Source of the DNA: Salibacterium lacus
GTDB lineage: Bacteria > Bacillota > Bacilli > Bacillales > Marinococcaceae
Direction: 5' to 3'
DNA length: 64,000 bases
NCBI RefSeq assembly: GCF_042684865.1
Contig: NZ_JBHUML010000003.1
Location: 186,001 to 250,000, forward strand
In this document: piece after piece, positions 60,400 through 64,000 of the stretch
How positions within the stretch are numbered: the stretch's first letter is position 1
How the letters are laid out: each line of letters starts with the position of its first letter
The notes under the pieces: generated by a model
The model's database searches: none
What the model was told of the DNA's origin: nothing
What the model saw: only the letters and a program-made list of their open reading frames with translations
Made by a program: the position numbers and the translations under genes

Positions 60400-61758
60400 A
60401 TGGTTGATTTATTAATGAATGACATTCTGGGAACACCCGAGATTCTGGTCGGTTTGTTCGCTCTTATTGGTCTTCTTATTCAAAGGAAAATGTTTTCGGA
60501 TGTCATTTCCGGAACGCTGAAAACAGTTCTTGGTTTTGTCATTTTAGGGGCCGGCGCCTCGGTCATTCAAGGTTCACTGGGTCAGTTCAGCAGCATGTTC
60601 AATCATGCGTTCAACGTAGACGGCGTGATTCCGAATAATGAAGCGATTGTCGCTGTCGCACAGGATACTTTCGGTACGGAAACAGCGATGATTATGCTTT
60701 TCGGTATGATTACCAATATTATTTTAGCACGTGTAACGCCTTTTAAATTTATCTTTTTGACCGGGCATCATATTATGTTTATGGCTTGTTTAATTGCCGT
60801 TATCCTGACAACAGCAGGCATGTCCAGCATACCTATGATTATTCTGGGCGCTGTCATTCTCGGATCGCTGATGGTATTGTTCCCGGCTCTACTGCAGCCT
60901 TACACAAGAGAAATCACGAAATCGGATGATTTCGCTGTCGGCCATTTCGGATCTGCGGGCTATTTTGTGGCCGGCTTCATCGGTAAGAGAATTGGGAACA
61001 AGTCCAAATCCACCGAAGAAATCAATGTTCCAAAATCACTCGGCTTCCTGCGGGACACCTCAGTCGCCGTTTCACTAACGATGGTTATTTTGTTCCTTGT
61101 TGTCGGCGGGTTTGCCGGAAGTTCATTTATTGAAAGTGAATTGAGCGGCGGACAGAACTTTCTCGTGTTTTCCTTTATGCAGGGTCTGACATTTGCCGCC
61201 GGTGTCTACATTATTCTTGCCGGTGTACGTATGATTCTCGGGGAAATCGTCCCTGCCTTCAAAGGGATTGCTGATAAAGTGGTGCCTAATGCCAAACCGG
61301 CTCTGGATGCTCCGACAGTATTCCCATTTGCCAATAATGCCGTCATTCTTGGCTTTATGGTAAGTTTTCTGGCTGGTTTGATCAGCATGTTTCTGCTGCC
61401 GGTTTTCAGTCTCGCCGTAATTGTACCCGGATTGGTTCCGCACTTCTTCACCGGGGCGGCCGCCGGAGTGTTTGGAAATGCCACAGGCGGACGAGTCGGA
61501 GCCATTGTCGGTGCAGCAGCCAACGGTGTCATGATCAGCTTTCTGCCGGCTCTTTTACTTCCCGTTCTTGGGACACTTGGATTTGAAAGTACGACGTTCG
61601 GGGATGCCGATTTCGGAGTTGTCGGTCTGATTCTTGGAAATATAAGCAATATTGTGTCATCAAATCTTTTATTCGCTGTTATTGTCTTACTGCTTCTTGC
61701 CCTCTGCTTTGCGGTCGGCTGGAGATCTTACAGGAAGCACGAAACCGACGCATCGTAA
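60400..61758 (+). CDS. ulaA: PTS ascorbate-type EIIC permease
   Basis: A 452-residue membrane permease with about eleven hydrophobic segments. VDLLMNDILGTPEILVGLFA start, FIFLTGHHIMFMACL and VGHFGSAGYFVAGFIGKRIG match the UlaA/SgaT family. Imports L-ascorbate or a related acid sugar as phosphate. No ulaDEF-type catabolic genes follow in this window. Confidence 0.93.
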   Translation: MVDLLMNDILGTPEILVGLFALIGLLIQRKMFSDVISGTLKTVLGFVILGAGASVIQGSLGQFSSMFNHAFNVDGVIPNNEAIVAVAQDTFGTETAMIMLFGMITNIILARVTPFKFIFLTGHHIMFMACLIAVILTTAGMSSIPMIILGAVILGSLMVLFPALLQPYTREITKSDDFAVGHFGSAGYFVAGFIGKRIGNKSKSTEEINVPKSLGFLRDTSVAVSLTMVILFLVVGGFAGSSFIESELSGGQNFLVFSFMQGLTFAAGVYIILAGVRMILGEIVPAFKGIADKVVPNAKPALDAPTVFPFANNAVILGFMVSFLAGLISMFLLPVFSLAVIVPGLVPHFFTGAAAGVFGNATGGRVGAIVGAAANGVMISFLPALLLPVLGTLGFESTTFGDADFGVVGLILGNISNIVSSNLLFAVIVLLLLALCFAVGWRSYRKHETDAS

Positions 61759-61768
61759 ATACAGGTAC

Positions 61769-61812
61769 AAAGCGCTTCCGATTATCATTCAAGATAACCG
61801 GGAGCGTTTTTT
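61769..61812 (+). terminator. terminator of the ascorbate-type PTS operon
   Basis: AAAGCGCTTCCGATTATC pairs with GATAACCGGGAGCG followed by TTTTTT. Confidence 0.85.
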
Positions 61813-61848
61813 ATAAAATGATTCATGCCGGGTTTCTGCAGCGGTGTT

Positions 61849-62052
61849 CACTAAAAGCCGGATACGAAGAAATAGTGTCCGCAGGACGGGGGTTCATGGA
61901 TACTATGACGCTGAATCCGGGAGATAGTGGGTGCCGGCGTAGATTCGGAACCACTAATCACTTGTGTGACTACCCTAGTGTCCACAAGAACGGAATTTGC
62001 AACCACTACATCAGCGTAGTCTGTATTTAGTGTCCACCGACGGTACGGTGCC
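61849..62052. repeat. 52-bp period array with alternating CACTA/TAGTG motifs
   Basis: Four units. CACTA (or TACTA) occurs at 61849, 61901, 61952 and 62004; its reverse complement TAGTG at 61873, 61925, 61976 and 62028. Same-orientation steps are 52, 51, 52 bp; neighbouring opposite motifs are 24 or 27-28 bp apart. Extended consensus GGAACCACTA and TAGTGTCC; the 19-22 bases between are not conserved. It lies between convergent genes just after a terminator. Nothing else is recognised up to 62117. Confidence 0.8.
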
Positions 62053-62117
62053 GGTTGACGCCCCGCCCAAGACGTTCGGGGACAGCCGGGAAACATATCC
62101 TTTCTGCGCCAAATCTT

Positions 62118-62621
62118 CTATCCGTTAATCACCTCCGCCGCTCGCCGGACAGCCCGCACAATTCCCGTGTATCCCGTGCACCGGCAGAGATTGCCGGATA
62201 ATCCTTCCGCTATCTCGTCATCGGTAGGATAAGGATGATTCTTCAACAGAGCCTCAACAGCCATAATCATACCGGGGGTGCAGTAGCCGCACTGAAAACC
62301 TCCCTCCTCCAGAAAAGCCTGCTGCACGGGGGTTAACTGTTCTTCGCCTGTCATTCCTTCTATCGTCGTAATCTTTTTTCCTTCTGTCTGATACGCCATA
62401 ACCAGGCAGGAAGGGACCAGTTCATCATCCATCCATACAGCACAAGCGCCGCAGCGTCCGATGCCGCATGATTGTTTTGTACCAGTAAGCTCCAGTGTAT
62501 CACGGAGCATATCGACCAGCCGGGCGGATGGATCAGTCGTTACCTGGACCAGACGGCCGTTAACCGTAACAGAAAGAATCGTATGCTCTTTATTGTGCCG
62601 GGCGCTTACGTTTACATCCAT
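62118..62621 (-). CDS. pucE: xanthine dehydrogenase 2Fe-2S subunit
   Basis: A 167-residue electron-transfer subunit with two 2Fe-2S clusters: CGIGRCGACAVW plus the downstream C in VPSCLVM, and GGFQCGYCTPGM with LCRCTGY. It links the molybdenum subunit to the electron acceptor in hypoxanthine/xanthine oxidation to urate. Its start overlaps the end of the large-subunit gene by ten bases. Other molybdenum hydroxylases share the fold; the puc genes in the window favour xanthine. Confidence 0.88.
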   Translation of the reverse strand: MDVNVSARHNKEHTILSVTVNGRLVQVTTDPSARLVDMLRDTLELTGTKQSCGIGRCGACAVWMDDELVPSCLVMAYQTEGKKITTIEGMTGEEQLTPVQQAFLEEGGFQCGYCTPGMIMAVEALLKNHPYPTDDEIAEGLSGNLCRCTGYTGIVRAVRRAAEVING

Positions 62622-64000
62622 GGGTGCAGCCCCCTCTTTGTAATATGGTCCAGCACACGCTCCGGATGGATGGGCAGACGGTCAACCCATAAACCGACGG
62701 CGTCGTGCACAGCTTTCGCTATTGCCGGCGCAACAGCAACCGTACCGATTTCTCCAACTCCTCTCGGTCCGTACTCATCGCTTTCATGTAACGTCTCTAC
62801 CGGATAAACCCCCAAGTCGAAAGGAACATCGGATATTCCCGGGATCATATACGTGTCCAGATTTTCATTCACGTACCGGCCTTCTTTCATTTCTGCCTCT
62901 TCCATCAGGGCATAGCCGGCTGCCATCACGCCCCCGCCTTCAATCTGTCCTTTATAGCCGATTTCGTTCACGACCGGTCCGGCGGATACAGCCTGATTTA
63001 ATCCTTGAAGAGATACCTGTCCGGTCCTGATGTCCACTTCCACCTCCGCCCGTACCGCGGCAAACGTGTATAGATAATGACTGCCATCCACATCATCCGG
63101 TGTGACTGGAAAATCAAAGAACGTCGTCGTTTCCAGCTCTTCTTCGAGGTGACCGGCCAGTTCTTCATACGATAGGACCATGATGGTTCCGGAAAAAATG
63201 CCCCCTTCTCCTAAAACAAGGTTCTGCTGCTGTGCCCCCGTGACCTTCGAGGCCTTTTCCAAAACACTTTGTCGAAAGTCTCCCTGCATACGCTGCACGG
63301 CCTGCCATACCATACTCGTTCCGCGCGAAGCTGTGGTTGAGCCGGTGGGAGGCACTTTCGTCGTGTCTCCGATCCGTATTCTTATATCCTCCTCTCCACA
63401 GCCAAGCGTTTCACATACAACCGTTTCAATGACCCCGAGAATCCCCTGCCCGAATTCCTCAAAGCCGAAAGAGATTTCTATTTTTCCGTCCTTTGTAAAC
63501 AAGAAACGGCCTCCGGATGGATCAAGACGCCCGGATCCAAGTCCGCCTCCATGCATGGTGACAGCGATTCCCGCCCCGGTCATTTTCCAGGGTTTGGGAG
63601 CAGAAGCAGTTAGGGGATTTTCTTCAAGTGTCTTCAAAACATCAACCGCTCCGTCTGTCGGAGCAATCGTCTGACCGAGAGGACCCGGGTCGTGTGTGCT
63701 GCGCAGGTTGCTGTGCCGCAATGCAGCAGGAGATAGATGCAGCTTTTCAGCAAGCCGGTCCATCTGCCCTTCAAGAGCGAATGTAATCTGATTTCCGCCG
63801 AAACCCCGGAATTCACCGGCAACGCCGTTATTGGTAAATACCGACAACCCCTGAATATCAACAGCCGGTATCCGGTAAGGACCACAAGCGTGTTCGACTG
63901 CAAAATCAAGAATGGCCGGTCCAAGAGTGGCGTAGGCTCCTGTATCAGCAGTGATTTCCACCTCATGGGCCATCAGCTTCCCCTGATTATCCGCCCCTGT
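62612..64000 (-). CDS. pucD: xanthine dehydrogenase molybdenum subunit (5' part outside window)
   Basis: The last 462 residues of a molybdopterin-binding hydroxylase subunit; the reading frame is open to the window edge, so the start lies beyond 64000. Seen: NGVAGEFRGFGGNQITFALE (substrate-binding region), GTSMVWQAVQ-type and ITVALEEFGQG-like segment FGFEEFGQGILGVIETVVCE, and the C-terminal ARGVGEIGT-type segment PRGVGEIGTVAVAPAIAKAV with the catalytic Glu. A second subunit of the complex, with FAD, is expected upstream. Confidence 0.88.
   Translation of the reverse strand, partial: TGADNQGKLMAHEVEITADTGAYATLGPAILDFAVEHACGPYRIPAVDIQGLSVFTNNGVAGEFRGFGGNQITFALEGQMDRLAEKLHLSPAALRHSNLRSTHDPGPLGQTIAPTDGAVDVLKTLEENPLTASAPKPWKMTGAGIAVTMHGGGLGSGRLDPSGGRFLFTKDGKIEISFGFEEFGQGILGVIETVVCETLGCGEEDIRIRIGDTTKVPPTGSTTASRGTSMVWQAVQRMQGDFRQSVLEKASKVTGAQQQNLVLGEGGIFSGTIMVLSYEELAGHLEEELETTTFFDFPVTPDDVDGSHYLYTFAAVRAEVEVDIRTGQVSLQGLNQAVSAGPVVNEIGYKGQIEGGGVMAAGYALMEEAEMKEGRYVNENLDTYMIPGISDVPFDLGVYPVETLHESDEYGPRGVGEIGTVAVAPAIAKAVHDAVGLWVDRLPIHPERVLDHITKRGLHPWM

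Overview
The window reads as one chromosomal stretch of a moderate-G+C, spore-former-type Bacillota, most likely a Bacillaceae and perhaps a halophilic or alkaliphilic soil or sediment species. The basis is Gram-positive ribosome binding sites (AAGGAGG type), PRD-type PTS regulators, CcpA (cre) and PerR sites, and B. subtilis-style puc, glp, mtl and ywnA/ywnB-like gene sets. I see no rRNA, tRNA, CRISPR array, phage or intact insertion sequence.

Layout. 0.1-10.2 kb: an AraC regulator, then on the minus strand a second PTS operon (PRD regulator, EIIBC, EIIA) followed by the mannitol operon mtlA-mtlR-mtlF-mtlD. 10.3-16.1 kb: GNAT acetyltransferase, membrane-anchored beta-propeller protein, FadR-type regulator, a possible 32-residue peptide gene and an OYE/quinone-reductase pair. 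16.2-23.5 kb: glycerol catabolism (glpF-glpK-glpD, with cre site and leader terminator) and a glycolate-oxidase-type pair glcD-glcF. 23.7-28.4 kb: tRNA hydroxylase TrhO, an Rrf2 regulator with a partner NAD(P)-binding protein sharing twin operators, NhaC and LysE. 28.5-39.7 kb: SIMPL protein and the purine/ureide degradation locus: pucM, pucL and pucR on the minus strand, and allantoate amidohydrolase, pucG, a gamma-glutamyltransferase-like hydrolase, allantoinase and two half-size chromate-transporter-like proteins on the plus strand. The window ends at 62.1-64.0 kb inside xanthine dehydrogenase genes, so the purine pathway brackets the right half. 39.9-57.7 kb: gamma-glutamylcyclotransferase-like protein, PerR-type catalase, HU, aldo/keto reductase, DUF624-esterase-MFS cluster, CwlK-like peptidase, orphan histidine kinase, secreted rhamnogalacturonan lyase, TetR/DHA2 efflux pair, SDR, AIM24, MoaB and a zinc-ribbon microprotein. 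58-61.8 kb: ascorbate-type PTS (regulator, IIB, IIC).

The least explained signal is non-coding. Three intergenic regions carry arrays with a strict 21-bp period, with core TTTACNTGCCGAA and 8-9 variable bases (12366-12491, 24714-24879, 39769-39894). A fourth carries a 52-bp period array in which CACTA and TAGTG alternate in orientation (61849-62052). All four start 3-37 bp after the intrinsic terminator of an upstream plus-strand gene, three of them between convergent genes, and both periods are close to whole helical turns. A fifth long convergent gap holds a MITE-like element with imperfect terminal inverted repeats (52082-52493). I know of no named family matching the phased arrays, but could not search.

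All functions are read from sequence motifs and family knowledge; no database search was run.
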